NCBI GenBank assembly: GCA_020049615.1
Contig: JAIFKN010000133.1
Span: 1-7,421 of the forward strand
Source: a bacterium
GTDB lineage: Bacteria; Planctomycetota; UBA11346
DNA: 7,421 bases
Reading direction: 5' to 3'
Within the stretch, counting starts at the first letter, position 1. The number at the start of each line of letters is the position of its first letter. This document shows positions 6,292 through 7,421 of the stretch, in pieces. Under the pieces are notes generated by a model that was given only the letters and a program-made list of their open reading frames with translations, searched no databases and had not been told where the DNA came from. Position numbers and translations under genes: made by a program.

Positions 6292-7421
6292 ATGCCCTGC
6301 CGACCGCTGCCATCCTGCTGCGCCATCGCCCTCCTGCTGGCGGCCGCGCTGCTGCCCGCCGCCGAGCCGGCCGGCAACCAGCCGCCGCCGGGGGCGATGA
6401 AGCGCTACATCCCCGACAAGCCGGGCTGGTTCAGCTGGGTGAACCCGGCTGGCCCGGCGAGCGATCCGATCGCGGGCCTGGCGCCCGAGGACGAGGCCTG
6501 GCTGGCCAAGCCGTCGTCCGGCGCGGCGCTGGGCGACGAGATCGCCGCCTGCATGGACCGCCAGGCCGACCGCGTCGCCGCGGTGGCCCAGGCCGCCAAG
6601 GTCTCCGCCGACTTCCTCGCCTGGCTCGATGGCCAGCGCAAGGTCGGCGCCAAGGGCCGGCAGATGGATCTGCGGCGCGAATTCCTCCTCGCCCTCGATT
6701 GGCGCCATGACGACGTGGCGGCGGCCTGCGCCGTGCTCGACCGGCTGCGCCGCGAACGGCCGGAGGCGGTGGCCGAGATGCCGCACCTCGCCATCGCCAT
6801 CGCCGTGGTCTACGACCAGGCGAATCCGCTCTACGGCAGCCGCTACCACGGGATCGGCGGCTGGAAGGCCGAGCAGTTCGCCAAGGTCCCCGATCCGCTG
6901 GAGGTCGTCGACCACTTCGCCGACCGCGCCATCCAGCCCGCGCTGGTGTTCAAGCCGGCGACGCTGGTGTGGCCGATGCTGGTGCATGTCGCCGACCTCG
7001 ACACCTCGCCGGCCGACCGGGCCTGGGCCATCGCCACGCGCCGCGCCGAGGCCAAGACGCCCGAGGTGTGGTACCCGATGTGCCCGTACGACTACGGCAA
7101 GCTGGGCGGCAAGGCGCCGCGTCTGGGCAGCAAGCCGTTCAGCCTGGAGAACCTCCTCGCCTGCGGCGGCGTCTGCGGCGACCAGGCGCATTTCACCACC
7201 CGCACGGCCAAGGCCTTCGGCATCCCGGCGATGAAGTGCAACGGCGAGGGGCGCTACGGCGGCAGCGGCCACTGCTGGGCCGGCTACCTCACCGCGGTCG
7301 GCGGCACGCCGACCCTGGCCTTCACCGGACGCTACTTCTACGACAACTACTACACCGGCGATGTGTTCGATCCGCAGACCGGGCGCGAGATCCTCGACCG
7401 CTACGTCCACCTGCTGATCGA
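6292..7421 (+). CDS. Exported transglutaminase-like protein (partial, runs off the right edge)
   Basis: The frame is open for 376 codons and is cut by the window edge. It starts with a signal peptide: MPCRPLPS, then a hydrophobic core (about 10-22), with likely cleavage after LLPAA near residue 24, so the protein acts outside the cytoplasmic membrane; the Cys-Cys pair at 9-10 lies too early to be a clear lipobox. Residues about 65-255 are a helical region of unknown function. The motif GGVCGDQAHFTTRTAKAFGI (292-311) and GHCWAGYL (326-333) match the Cys and His of the transglutaminase/papain-like fold, making Cys295 and His327 candidate catalytic residues, with Asp360 in VFDPQTG or Asp351 as the third. 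Such domains can be cysteine proteases, peptidases or crosslinkers; the substrate is unknown. The signal peptide decides the start, since there is no Shine-Dalgarno site. A later ATG at 6397 would lose the signal. No link to the aspartate kinase upstream is evident. Confidence 0.85.
   Translation, partial: MPCRPLPSCCAIALLLAAALLPAAEPAGNQPPPGAMKRYIPDKPGWFSWVNPAGPASDPIAGLAPEDEAWLAKPSSGAALGDEIAACMDRQADRVAAVAQAAKVSADFLAWLDGQRKVGAKGRQMDLRREFLLALDWRHDDVAAACAVLDRLRRERPEAVAEMPHLAIAIAVVYDQANPLYGSRYHGIGGWKAEQFAKVPDPLEVVDHFADRAIQPALVFKPATLVWPMLVHVADLDTSPADRAWAIATRRAEAKTPEVWYPMCPYDYGKLGGKAPRLGSKPFSLENLLACGGVCGDQAHFTTRTAKAFGIPAMKCNGEGRYGGSGHCWAGYLTAVGGTPTLAFTGRYFYDNYYTGDVFDPQTGREILDRYVHLLI

Noticed and set aside
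267..6710. A plus-strand frame open for 2147 codons, crossing three genes
   Set aside because: It runs antisense to the dual kinase, then out of frame through the aspartate kinase and into the transglutaminase-like gene, with an Arg/Gly/Pro/His-rich product and no domain. High GC3 on real genes removes stops from this frame.
6190..7410. A 406-codon minus-strand frame opposite the transglutaminase-like gene
   Set aside because: It has the same shadow composition. The plus-strand frame has a signal peptide and conserved Cys/His motifs.

Overview
The window is GC-rich and holds one very long gene on the minus strand (105-4529), two genes on the plus strand (4714-6036, and 6292 to the right edge), and the first 36 codons of a further minus-strand gene at the left edge (108-1). 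Giant membrane-linked Ser/Thr kinases, a secreted transglutaminase-fold protein and the lack of a Shine-Dalgarno site at most starts would fit a GC-rich bacterium with eukaryote-like signalling, such as Planctomycetota or a relative. This taxonomic guess rests on gene content only and is weak.

Left part (1-4529, minus strand). The main gene encodes 1474 residues arranged as kinase 1, transmembrane helix, helical/coiled-coil stretch, kinase 2, transmembrane helix, coiled coil, Pro-rich linker, and a C-terminal Asp-box (BNR/sortilin/Ycf48-like) beta-propeller. Its stop overlaps the start of the next gene as ATGA. That next gene begins with the same 91 bases that begin kinase 2 inside the big protein. 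Kinase 2 keeps a methionine (residue 394) at the matching place, so the big gene looks like a fusion of two kinase genes from a tandem family. The propeller is encoded with much more A/T at third codon positions than the kinases, which suggests a separate history.

Middle (4530-4713). This is a divergent intergenic region with a heptanucleotide tandem repeat (CAGCAGC, about five units) and a good ribosome binding site for the plus-strand gene. That gene is an aspartate kinase of the YclM/ThrD-like class III type with two ACT domains, the first enzyme of the lysine/threonine/methionine/diaminopimelate pathway.

Right part (6037-7421). A 255-base gap starts with a run of four inverted repeats (6040-6131) directly after the aspartate kinase stop. 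It is followed by an exported protein with a transglutaminase-like Cys-His core that is cut by the window edge. Nothing in the sequence ties the aspartate kinase or the transglutaminase-like protein functionally to the kinase pair. No mobile element, tRNA, rRNA or CRISPR array was seen.
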